The notes below the pieces were generated by a model that was not told where the DNA came from, did not search any database, and saw only the letters and a list, made by a program, of their open reading frames with translations. From NCBI GenBank assembly GCA_963281255.1, contig OY725491.1, positions 5,134,857 through 5,198,856 on the forward strand: 64,000 bases of DNA, given 5' to 3'. This stretch comes from Aphrocallistes beatrix. Its lineage: Eukaryota > Porifera > Hexactinellida > Sceptrulophora > Aphrocallistidae. The translations under genes were made by a program, and so were the position numbers. Positions 9,616 through 22,100 of the stretch are shown here, piece after piece; position 1 is the first letter of the stretch, and each line of letters starts with the position of its first letter.

Positions 9616-10670
9616 GCCCCAAATATGAGTATAATGGAACCAACAGCCCAAAATCCTTATTTGGGGATGAATTTCATTGAATGCATTCCTGGATGCAGGT
9701 TCCCAATCTGACATGGATGCGATGGGTGTAAATTGAAGGATATTTTCTTTGAGACTTTCTTAAACAGCTTGATACAATTCTTGGTTATTTGCAGTCAATA
9801 AGCAGTGAATTGCTGGTAAAGTGTTTCTTCCCACAACTACAAATATCGTCCAAAGTTGGAAAAACTGAATTGGGACTGTAGGGAAAGTACCATCAAATTG
9901 TATGTTAGTAACTTCAGGCATGAAAGTTTTCATCTGGTCAGAAAAGAATACCACACCAATTTGACCATTACACGATGCAGTAAATTTATGATAAATACCC
10001 AAAGCTGTTGAGGATAGCCTATCAGAGAATTCAGAAACTGATTGTGGTATTTTGGGTTGTAAAGTCCTCCTTGCACGGTACATTGAAGCTTCACATTATG
10101 GGAAAGATAAATCATGAGCAGATGGATCTGTTCTTGTTGTATCGTCAAATACTTTCCTCAAATTCGTTTGTGTGTGTTTGGCAAGGGTTTTACATTTTGT
10201 TTTGAGATCATAGAGGTTTGTTTGAAAATCTTCAAAGCTGTGATTGTGTTGTGTTAATGGCGTAATTAGGTCAGTTTCTCCATTTAATCTGCTATTTCCC
10301 TGGGCATGCCTAATTTACGGGACGGGACGGCATCCCGTCCCGTAAATTAGGCACTTTTTTTTCCCGTCCCGTAAATTAGGCATCTAGATTTTCCGGGACT
10401 GTCCCGTTCCGTCCCGTAAATTAGGCATCTAGATTTTCCGGGACTGTCCCGTCCCGTCCTGTAAATTAGGAATCTAGATTTTCCGGGACTGTCCCGTCCC
10501 GTACTGTAAATTAGGCATGCCCTAGTTCCCTTGCAATTATTCTGCTTAAATAAGGAGCATTTTAGGTAAAAATATTTTTCTGTTATTTTGGACCGGATAT
10601 ATTTATGTTCATCTGAAGTTGGAAACACCTTTCCTTCACGACGTTTGTACTCATTTAAAATGTGTTCCAT
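9615..10670 (-). pseudogene. MULE transposase relic, frameshifted and interrupted
   Basis: Reading the minus strand, a FLYWCH-like zinc-finger remnant comes first (10520-10670; YFYLKCSLFKQNNCKGT). The MULE catalytic region follows at 9760-10083, with the first Asp in QFDGTFPTVPIQFFQLWTI. In another frame at 9615-9714 come SDWEPA and GCWFHYTHIWG, which match the later Asp/Glu and C-x2-H part of the MULE fold. A palindromic array (10302-10522) splits the finger from the core, another (9448-9615) truncates the end, and at least one frameshift is present. It is therefore a dead Mutator-like element. Confidence 0.7.
10302..10522. mobile_element. Foldback array of CCCGTCCCG units (family P2)
   Basis: The outer ends are inverted: GGGCATGCCTAATTTACGGG and GTAAATTAGGCATGCCC. 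Between them a 40-bp unit (TAAATTAGGCATCTAGATTT + TCCGGGACTGTCCCGTCCCG) is repeated about four times with small changes. A diverged relative with the same plan lies at 43378-43520. It is inserted in the MULE relic. Confidence 0.75.
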
Positions 10671-11518
10671 ATTTGTTTTATAACCAATAAACTGAAATTC
10701 TAAATTTATATAGTATCTCCAATTATTGTACAGAAGTTCAGCTTAATGTCAGTGACAATTACAAATACGTAGTAGTTTTTGAATGTAACAGAAGTGTTGG
10801 AAATAAATAACATTATATCTCCAAGTGTAAAAACAAATCGAATAATTAGATATAATTTTAGAATTCCTAAAAGTGAGAGTTTTGCCTCTCGACAAGCCTG
10901 AAAAATAGATTCTGACTTGTAACAACATGCAACAGTCTGAAAAACGATTCTGACTAGTGACAACTAAGGATATTCTGTCTAATGACAACTTCGAAATTCT
11001 GACTAGCATATGCGCCTCATTCTCCAGTTAAGATGTTATTTCTATCCATGGTAAATGCCAATAGAGGTTACTCTATCTAACAAGAGCAACAAAAGAAAAA
11101 AAGCGATACGATAATTCACTTTCAACCTTCATTAAAATATTCGAGATTATATTCAATAAAAAATATTTATGCATTGACTTTGAGATTATTTGAAATGGAT
11201 AGTTGTCAGTGATAGTAAGAAGTAGTAAGAACATACAATATTCAATAATTTACATTAGTTTTACTACTTAATATTTTTAAACTTATAATTTTCAAAATGG
11301 TTTCTGAAGATTAGAATAATGACGAGCAGATCAAATCACCGACAGGATCAACATCCAAAGAACCTAACTTATCATTTTAGAAGCTAAGAATTTCTATACT
11401 TTCTCCAAAATATTTTTATAATGTGGGATTTTTGCAGTCCCAATAACTTAATTGCGGGTTGCTGGCCAGGCCGCGGTCACAAATTTCGGCCCTCGTGCAA
11501 TTCTGCATTTACCAAATA
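10671..11518. other. AT-rich non-coding stretch
   Basis: No supportable gene. A loosely repeated motif 'ttctgact(t/a)gt.acaac' occurs three to four times at 10905-11010. The overlapping minus-strand ORFs of about 85 residues show no recognisable domain. Confidence 0.5.
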
Positions 11519-11925
11519 CAGTGGAACCTGTATATAGCGGCCACCCAAGGGACTGGACAAAATTGGCCGTTATACACAGGTTACCGTTATATATATAGGT
11601 GATTGTCTTAATCCCCAAAAGGCATCAACGTAGTGCAATAAATATCAAGTTTCTAGAAATCCATTACTTAAAGTAATTACATAAAACTTGTTTATCATTC
11701 GTATCAGGTCCTGAAATAAACACATAAAAAGATGAAAAAGGTGATGGCCGTTATAGACAGTTTAAGGGTCAGTAAGGGACTACAAACGGGTGGCCGCTGG
11801 CCGCGTTGAGCAGGTGACCGCTATACACAGGTTCAATGTTATGGAATTTCGGACGGGACTGTCATTGGTGACCGCTATAGACAGGTGACCGTTATATAGA
11901 GTGGCCGTTATAGCAGGTTCGACTG
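11519..11925. mobile_element. Pogo/Tc1-like MITE, 407 bp
   Basis: It has inverted ends (CAGTGGAACCTGTATATAGC and CAGTCGAACCTGCTATAACG), TA at 11517-11518 and 11926-11927, and many internal 'gaccg(c/t)tata.acaggt' subrepeats. A reverse-oriented copy lies at about 33620-34025. Confidence 0.7.
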
Positions 11926-12024
11926 TAACAACTGTATACTGTAATGCGCAACAATTGTTCATTTCTTAAGAGCGAGACACAGTTATTTCAAATTTATTCA
12001 CTTCTTTCCAAATTTAATGCGGCT

Positions 12025-12097
12025 ATGATGTATTTAGCAGTAATTTATATTCAGCACTACTATGTATTAGATTCCAACAGAGCATTGGATCGATATG
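12025..12097 (+). other. Candidate alternative first exon of the SRCR receptor gene
   Basis: An ATG at 12025 opens 24 codons of a hydrophobic N-terminus (MMYLAVIYIQHYYVL...) and ends in phase 1 at a consensus donor (TATG|GTAAGTT). That is the same phase as the signal-peptide exon at 13096 and matches exon 2. It could be an alternative or decayed first exon. The hydrophobic core is interrupted by polar residues, so it is a weaker signal sequence than the one at 13096. Confidence 0.3.
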
Positions 12098-13095
12098 GTA
12101 AGTTAAATTGAAAATTATTTAAGAAAACATATAGTTGGCCTGAACTTTATTAGATCATCTATACTACATTTTTTATCACATTAATTAACACGACGATGCT
12201 CATAGAGGATAAAATGGATAGCTTTGTAAATTCATCGCTATTCCTTTCCCAACATTTAATTTGAAATGTGAGAACTTGTTTACGATATTGCTGCAAAGAT
12301 TTTGCTTCATCTTAGCATGGATTGGAATCATATCTCCTGTTTTATTTCCATAAATTGTTTTTTAGAATCACAGGTGCAATGCTATCTACACTAATTATGC
12401 AAATTTAAAATAACTGATCATTCCAAATAACGATGTGTTAGAAAGTCAGCTAGAAATTTGCCTCAAAAACTTAGTTAACCAATGTTAATTAAGTATATAA
12501 ACGTATAATTTTAAGTTATGATGTTAATGTATTACAATTTATCAACTATTTCCGATTAAGGGAGGATATTTACTTGCGGAGTAATTTAAAAGAACAGCTT
12601 ATTTTATACACATATTATTTTAGAATTGCAACGAATCCATCTGAATAAGCATTACTACTTGTATTTGTCTAATAGCTCATTCATCTCGTATGATATTGAG
12701 TAAAATTGAGAATTCTCACTTTTCAAGGGCGTAACTAGAATCTCCAAACAAGCAGGCGAGCGATTTGGCAGATTCCTCAGCGAGTAGGTCTCTGCCTTGA
12801 TCAGGATATTGTTGGCAGGAATAGCGAGAGTGCAACTACCTCATCTGCCTTAATGGTAGTTACTCTCCTGCTTTGCGATAGCACTTCACATTATTATAGA
12901 GGATAATTTAAAATAGTCATGGGGTATATTTTGCATTACTTTGAAATATAATATATTAGATTACCTCCTTTGCAGGATTACAATATAGGAGACTGATCTT
13001 ATTTCTGCTCTACTTTTGCAAGTATATATTTGATTGATTGTGAGTATTTTCTGATTTTCTGATTTTCTAAAGAATCTAAATTCAGGAAAGTAATC

Positions 13096-13174
13096 ATGGA
13101 ACAAAAATTTGTCCATATTTTATGGATGTTTTATTTATGTTATTGGCTACACTTGGTTTCTGTAAATGGACAAA
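13096..13174 (+). CDS. Receptor exon 1: signal peptide
   Basis: It encodes [26 protein letters not shown], a charged start, a hydrophobic core and a small-residue cleavage region. The donor CAAA|GTAAGA is in phase 1 and joins exon 2 in frame (new Ser codon). Confidence 0.75.
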
Positions 13175-16100
13175 GTAAGATAATTATATATACTATTATT
13201 TAATTCTCAATCATGTATATTTTAGATATTAAATTGGGAGTGAACTACAAGGGAACTCGCTTATTATCAACTCGAATTTTGCACATAAGATGGTTGCTAA
13301 TAAGGGAACAGAATTTGCACAAAATCTTCACTTGGGACCTGAAAATTGGTTGCTAATAGAGCAATATTGCTAATAAGCGAATTCCACTGTATTTCCAATT
13401 GATAACCTTGTGAATCAGCCAGTAGCGTGTGGTACTATTTAAATGTAGATCTGGAATTACAGGTTCATAAAAAATAAATTAAATATTTTTAGCAACGTAA
13501 TACGTACATCCTATTTTTATCTATTGCCTCATTTTTCTGACCGTAGTGTTATTTTGAGATAATTATTAAAAACGTTTTTCAGCATCCGGATATAAGTTTA
13601 TTCACATACAGATAAGGCGTATACTTATGCGGATATCGCAAAATAATTGAGTGATGAAAAAATTAGTAATTATAAATGAAACTATCAAAAAGTTAAGATA
13701 AAAAAGGACGCTGATCATGTTCACAAGGTACTGGGATAAATTAAATGTTCTTTGAGTAGTTATAGATGAGGGTTGGCTCAAGTAGAGTTGGTGAGGCCCT
13801 GGGTCTACCAGTAATCAAGGCCGTAGATACCAGGTGTGAAGTGGTCCGGTTGGGACTAAAAAGTGGCCAGTTTGAAACTAATCCGACCGTACAGAATGGT
13901 TCTTTTGTCAGGCTAGATTTTTCAAAAGTGGTCAGGTTGTAACCAGACCAACTGGACCGGTGGTTACTGTCCTGATAATATGTAGGGCATTAGGATCGCG
14001 CGATCCCATTTTGACGATCGAATAGGTCGGCGATCCTTTCTTTGAATGATCGGATGAAAGAGCGCGCGAACATTTTAGCCTGATCATTTTTCTGAGCATT
14101 TTGAAGAGATTTGTATTGTATTCTATCATCACCATCATTGACTTATTCTTTTATGCTGTTACCAATTTGAATCTTTTCCAGAATCATTAAAAGTCCTTAG
14201 CGCATGCGCTGATTGTCTTTTAGATCCTGTGCTATTTATTGCAGTATACGTATCTAAAAAATGGTTGTAACTAAAACTAGACGGGAAGGGAAGAGGATAG
14301 ACCTGGGATATCCTATGTTTCACATTAGGCGCAGCCTATCAATTATGATAGCTCTGAAAGGAAATTGATCCTACACACTTAGAGATCAGTTTGGTGCTAC
14401 TTTGGGACCATTGTAGAATACTACACAAATAGAAACAATTTAATTTAGTTACTATTTGTTTCTGCATGCGGCTGAACATATTTAATATGGGGCTATTTTG
14501 AAACATTCAGTTATTAGAACTGTCACTTATTTGTTTTAATTTAAATTAGGTGACGGGGATCTCAGGTTAAGTCTGGGCTATGAAGGTATTTTAGAGATTT
14601 ATTATGATGTAACTTGGGGATATGTTTGTGATGACGGTTGGGATAACAAAGATTCAAGGGTGGCTTGTAGGAGTTTAGGGTTTGGAAATGTAAAAACTTT
14701 TCAGATCCAATATTATCACCCTAATCGAACAGAAGGATTTAAGATCACTGATGTTAACTGTACAGGAAATGAAAATAGCCTACTAAGCTGTTACTTTTCA
14801 AAAACAGTCACTAATTGTGGTTACAATGAACATATTTATTTGGATTGTAGTCTGGGTAAGTTTCATTAAATCATTAACAATTAATAGATATTATGTTTAG
14901 ACTCACTTACTAAATTAACTGGTAGGTACCAGAATTTTATAAGGAAAATTGCTAGCTCATTGACAGATTAATCCTTTTATGGGAAGCGAATTCATAAAAA
15001 CAAGTGCACTTTGCTCGCAGACAGTGTGTGTCCACAGAGTCGTCCTACGGGCGCCTGGTAATATCAAATGGAAATCATAATTGCTTTCTTAAAAAAACAA
15101 ACGTGATTTATCTAAGGTGAATCATGAATTCAGAATTGCAGAAGAAAAATTAGTCCATTATAAAAGGAATTCAAAATCTACACCCATAAAAACGCCATGT
15201 TAAAATTTGAAAGCAAGTTTCTATCCAATTTTTGGAACTTGTTTACTCTATGCATCAATTATAAACATAGGTTAGCAAATAATCTATCAGATATATCCAT
15301 ATCATTAAAAGAGCGCACTCCGAAGAGCAGTGCTCCAGGTAGGGCTCCTATTTTGGGTAGTTAAGGCTGGGCGCTCCTTTTGGAACATAGGAGCGGAAGC
15401 CGGAGCAGCGCTCTTACTTCTGAGGAGCGCGCTCCTTTAATAAAGTTTGTTTCCAAAATTTCCGTTAAATTCTAACAATTTTTCTCAACCTTTCCTACTG
15501 AAATTAGGGCAAATTTAAATTAGAAAATGGTATTAAAAATGAAATGTATGAGTATTAGTATTCAAATATTTATTTTTTCTAATTAATGTTTGAATTCTGC
15601 GATAAATTTCATCATATAACCTATCACTTTCGAAAGAAACTTCGAAAAGTATTTGAAGGAGCGCATAGAGGAGTGCACTACTTTTTCTAGGAGCGGAGTC
15701 GGAGCGCATCACTCTGCAAAATTAGTAGCGAAGGCTGGAGCGCGCTCCTAATTTTGATGAACGGTTAATATTCTATATAGATCAGAATATATGATACTCA
15801 AAATCTACATTCCTAAAAACTCTGCTGTCAGGCTTTGAAAAGTAGTATCTAGCCTATTTTTGGAATTTTTTAGTTTATATAACTATTGTAAACAAAAGTA
15901 AACGAAGTTTTATCAGATATATTCGAAATCTACACCCCTAGAAACTCGTGCTAACCGCTGGAAACTAGTCTCCTGCATATTTTTCAAAATTCTTCAAATG
16001 GTCGTGTGATATACTGTTTAAGATTCTTAGTCTATAGTATACTCAAGGTAACTTAACTGCGCATGCAACTCTTCTTAGATTATTGCCAATCTTACCTTCA

Positions 16101-19100
16101 CAATGCCGAATATTCAGCTCAATTAGTTCGCTACTTCAATGGAGAGGATTGGTTCTATATTTGCAAAGATAACTTTTCTGAAAAGAACGCCCATGTCATC
16201 TGTTATGAGAACTATGGAACTGAAGCACTCAACTATACTTTTATCCATAGCAGCAGTCTCACAGCAGGTTATTCCTTCTATCCCTATCAATTCAACTGTA
16301 AAGGTAAAGAAGCAAGTCTCTGCAACTGTCCTACTGTGAATCAAACCTGTGAGTCTTCTGAATTAGTGGCAGTTCTCTGCAAGAAAGAAGGTACATCAAA
16401 TATAATCGTATCTATTAAAACGCTAAGATTTTTTTGCATTATCAGAACTCGGTTATCTTAATAGATTTGATTACATACGTATAGCAAGTCGACTCACGAA
16501 TACAAAGTGTTCGCAGAGTTGTTATACGGGCTCCTGGGAATATCAACAAATTAAGTCCAATGGATGACAAATATTGCTCATTAATCCGTTTCAAATTTGC
16601 TTGCTTCATTCGATCTTATATTGATAGTTTTTTGTTCACAAAAAACTATCAATATAAGATCGAAAATATGATTTTTGGAATCTACACCCTTAATAACAAC
16701 AGGTTAATAGTTGAAAGTTATTGCAAACAAAAGTAAACAAATAAATTATCATATTGATTCGAAAATGCAATACACTTACTTCCATAAAATCCCAGGTTAA
16801 CTGTTGAAAGCTAGTTTCTAACATCTTTTTGAGATTTGTTTACTCTATATATCTATTGTAAACAAAAGAAAGCAATAATTTATCAGAAAAATATAATATT
16901 TTAAATCTACACCTCTAAAACCCCATGTCAATCGTTGGATGCTAGTCTCTCTAAACTTTTCAAAAAACTAAAGACTGTGATACATGCAGGCTGAGTAAGA
17001 AATAACAATCAACATATTCTCCACTTGATGGATAAATTTTAAATTATGCCTAGTACTCGTAATATATTGAATCAGAGCAAGTTTCTACGTTAGCTATCCT
17101 ACCATGAGTACAAGGAGTTATCTAGAAGCGCGTGATGGTCCTTTAAGCGTATGATTTTAAGCTGCAAAGTGTTTAAATGTATGGAAATCCAGAATAATAC
17201 CCAATTTATCGTATATTATTATGATAATTATTTATCGATTTAACCATATGAAAATTTAGGGTTTTTAGATTAGGAGAGTATCTCTGGAGGGCTGTATAAT
17301 ACACTGCATGAGTTTTATTTTATAACATTAGCATCATCGTTAAAAGAATATTTATAGATTAAAAATAATTTTTGGTACACTTTTATCGTTCGTGATTTTT
17401 TTGTAGTTGTTAGCGAAGGTACAATTCGTTTGACAAGTGATGAAGAAAGATTTCTCCAAGCTTACATTAATTCTGAATGGATATTTGTATGTGCAAATTA
17501 CTACCTTTACTCAGGCGATTCAGATTTGGATTATTTTCTATCTCACTCAATGGACATTGCTTGTAGAGAGCTTGGATACAGCAAAGTGAAATCTTTCCAA
17601 CTGAATTATTATGGTAATAGACAAAATTCTGTCAACTTATTATTTTGTTCAAGAAATGCGTCCAAACTCTCTGACTGCAATAATGACAATTATTATTATT
17701 ATTATTATTGTCGTCATAGAATTTCTTTGAGATGTGAAGCTGGTAAGTCATTTACTTATATGTCTACGATACAATTGCATTATTTAAGCACACATGTAGA
17801 TCCTTATATCAATTACTCCTTTTATTGTATTATTCTAGAGACTTGTGCCACTTCCTTACAATTCAACTCAACATCAAACTCATACTAACTTGCGCAGACC
17901 TACGTAGACAATTCCTGGTTTTACATTTGTCCAGATAACTTCACTAAGTTTGATGCAAATGTGATTTGTAGAAACTCGGAACTCCCTGGTTCAATCTCGT
18001 TCGGGAATGTTTCGCTGGAAAATATTTCACAAATATATCCAATATCACCAAATAGCTACGCTTGTACTGGAAATGAATCTTCTCTATGCTCCTGTCCATC
18101 AGACACTTCAACATGCAATTCAAGTACTGCTGTTCACATATTATGCCATGAACCTAGTAAGTTATTTACAAGAGTGGAGAAACTTTTTATGCTAATAAAG
18201 TCACTTATGTTAAGCAAATATTTTAAATATTTCAGATACTTGTTATGAGTTTGACACATCCTTAGTATTAAAACTCGATTAATATGTATGTGTGTATGTG
18301 TATGTGTATATATATATATATATATATATAACGAATTGATTGAAGAAACTGCCAGGCGCAGAAAGCTAATTTTTTTAATTTTCGAAAATTTTAAAAATTG
18401 ACAAACTTGGCGATTTTTCGAGCGATATTGATTATCACAGTTGGACAGAAGTATCTAGAGATGTTATCTCCCTTATAATTAATTAATCAATGTGACCACA
18501 AGCGCCCGCAGGGCGCCTCCGACGGACACAAAGTGTCCGCCGGCCGCTCAGCGCAAGCAAGCGAAGCGCGCTTGTTCATGAGTGAAATGTAATCAAAAAG
18601 TTTTGGATATTGTAATTTCGATTTCAAATTCATATTCTACACATTCGAATACTCAGGTTAGATGAGTTCTATTGATTTATTCATTTCCAAAGTTAAGATT
18701 CATCAAACTGTGCTACTTTGTGCCACTCCTCCCCATCATGTCTAATGGCACTGATACCTATATAAACGGACGTGACACTCTCAATTCACAGTAAAATTCT
18801 AATAGGGCTGTTGCATGATATCTTGAGATCGTAATATTTTGAGATCCTAGTACATAGTAAACACATATGAGTCATTAATTTACTGCGGTTAAAATTTACT
18901 AAACTACGAAAATAGTACTAGTACTCAAAACTTTTCAGTTCAACCTTTTAATTCAAATAAATTTGGGTATTTTAATGATACAAGTGCGCTTCGCTTGTTT
19001 GCGCTGCGCGGCTTGCCGACACTGCGTATCCGCAGAGTCGCCCTCCGTGCACCTGGAGTTACAATTTTCCATACGCATTATACATATTTTCTAGTTGTTA

Positions 19101-22100
19101 GCATTATTTTACTAAACAATTTTGTGAATTGAGTCATAGCCTATGAATGAGTAGCATTTCATTATCATTCCCTCATAATTGTTTGTGTTATCATCATGCG
19201 AAGTGCCTGATACATGGAAATATTTAGGGTAAATCACTAGCCGTTAACTATTAAATATATCGTGTAGTTGAAATTCACTGTAATGTTTTAAATAATAACT
19301 ATAGTTAAGCGGTAAGTACACTTGATGCGGGCGGTGGAGCAGAGATAAGTTTCTAATAATAGTTAATGATGGCCTAATCGTACCCATTCATTCATAATTT
19401 TTTGCTAGGAGCAAGACCAATGTTTGAACAAGTGGAATTGTGTCGACCGGTGTTATATAACTAGCGGCAGAGAAATTCAATCAAAAAAGCGACCGAAATC
19501 AAAGGGTTCGTTATGTATATTGCATCAGAACATGATGCATATTGTCCAATGAGAGAAGCATTATGCATATTGTCTGGACATTATGCATATTAACTCATAA
19601 AATAGCATTATGCATATTGCCTAGGCATTGTGCAAAATGGCCAATTTCTCACATTGCCCATAACATATATAATGTAAACAAAAGTAAACAAATTAATTAT
19701 CATACTTACTCAAAAATATGATACTCGAAATCTACACCCTTGAAACCCCCATATCAACCGGCGAAAGCTAGTTTCTAACATATTTTTGAGATTTGTATAC
19801 TTTATGTATATAATGTAATCAAAAGTAAACAAATAATTTATTATATCGATCTGAAAATATGATATTCGAAATCTACACCCCTAAAAACCCCATGTCAACA
19901 ACCATTGGAAGCTAGTCTCTAGTATAATTTTCAAAATTCGTCAAATGGTGTTAAAATATGTCTATAAAGGTGTGAAAATTTATACATAACTAATTTTATT
20001 TCTATACACTTTATAATTGAGATATTTATATAAGTTATTGCTTTGAAGTATTAATAACAATGACAGCCTACTATAGTGTCGTACAATGACTTCTCTTGTG
20101 AAAGTGAAGCCGTACATAGTATTGTATAGAAAAGGTGTGAAAAATTGTTTTCCATTTTTTGCAGAGGTGTAAACATTTCGCTTAGCTTTTCGAACTTATT
20201 CCTAGTTTCACCATTTGACACCTACATGCCAATTTTCGTATCTCTATGACCAATTCTTCAATCAATTTGGACAAACAAACAATCAAAAAAGATCCTAGTA
20301 TTTTAATACTATACAAGCGCGCTTCGCTTGCTTGCGCTTCGCGGCTGGCGGACACTTTGTGTCCGCCGGAGGCTCCCTTCGGTCGCCTGGAGGTGACATT
20401 GGTTAATTATAAGGGAGATATCCTCTCTAAACATGTCCATCTTAGTTTTAAAATCGATATCACTCGAAAAAACGCCAAATTTGTCAATTTTTAAAATTTT
20501 GATGAGTAATGATGACGTCATAGCAAAGTGATGAGTCTTCATTTTTGATGATAGTTGCATCATATGTGAGACGTGTTAGGATACAGATTCTATTAAAATT
20601 TCAGCCTTCTATCTCCTATAATGGCTGAGTTATGCCCGAATAACTGTGTTGCTTAACTTTTAAAAATGTGACAATGACGTCATAATTCCATGATGAGTGG
20701 ACATTTTCGTCTGAGCTCAGAACTTACTGGAGCCATAGCCAAAAGACTCCCACATGCCAAAAATCAGCTTTCTACGCCTGGCAGTTTCTTCAATCAATTC
20801 GTTACAGATATATATATATATACACATTAATCGAGTTTTAATAGTAAGGATAAGATTATTAATTTATACTAAAAGATTTTATCAATTTATTCTTAAATTA
20901 TGTAGATAATGGGAGCATACGCCTTGGTAACGGTTATTATGGATATGTAGAAGTATATGACGGGGATTGGAAACTTGTGTGTGATTATGCAATTAATTCT
21001 CTTGAAGCAGATATTATTTGCAGAAGTACAGGATTTAGAAGAGCTAAGTCGTTCTCTACTATACACCTTTCTTCTACCTCTTCTTCTACGATTACTACCC
21101 AGCTGATTTAAATACTATTTCCAATGTTCATTGTTTTGGTAATGAGACGAGTTTGTTGGATTGCTCTTACAGTGAAAGTTCACATTGCTACGGTGAAAGT
21201 ATTATCACATGCGAAGAAGGTATTCAATTGATTTATATTTGTAAATCAATTAATAATTAGGAAAATTTGGAAAATGTTATACGTATGTATTACTAAATTC
21301 CTATGGAATACAAAATTGTATTACTAGTACACAATATTATTTTGGTAAATATTTGGTTGACTCGGGTTCTTTTTTGGAGAAATTAAATTGACCTGAATTT
21401 AACATTTTTCTTCCGCTAATTATATGTCTATCCATGTTTGTACTAATCTATGTCCATTGTAGATGGCTGTGAATCATTATTGAGAAATCCTGAATCTCTT
21501 GAAGCTGTCCAGATATATATTAGTCAATGGTATTCCTTGTGTGAAGATAACTTTACACAACAAACAGCTGATATAATCTGCAGAGAGAATCACGACAGCA
21601 ATGCTACCAATTATACATTTCTACCAATCCAACCATCTAACTATCCTATCTATCCATTCTACTTCCAATGTGATGGAAATGAGAATTCAATTTGTGCCTG
21701 TGAAATGATTCCACAACAATGTTCTTCAAATTATATTGTTCATGTTCAATGCAGAAAACAAAGTATGTTAAAATATATAAAAATATTAAAATAATAGTAG
21801 AAGCAACAATGAGAACTTAGATCTTTAAAATAATTATTTCAAATCATGGAAAACTATAGTATACATGTTGTATCCCAAGTAGGATGTCTACTTTGCTATT
21901 AATAATGTATACTTATTTAGGTAATGGACATTTACAACTGAGCAATGGAACATCTGGAATCTTGGAGGTATATCTAAACGGTTGGAAGAGGGTTTGTAGT
22001 TACAACAATTATGGTATATCTCAGGCAGTGGCAAACGTTGCGTGTAGGTACTTGGGATACCGAGATGTAGTTGCATTTAGTTCTATTTATATTAGCTATA

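Noticed and set aside
17889..17900. Alternative acceptor after the stop in exon 5 (TACTAAC...GCGCAG)
   Set aside because: It would start the exon in phase 0, whereas the upstream donor is phase 1, and it would remove the first conserved cysteine.
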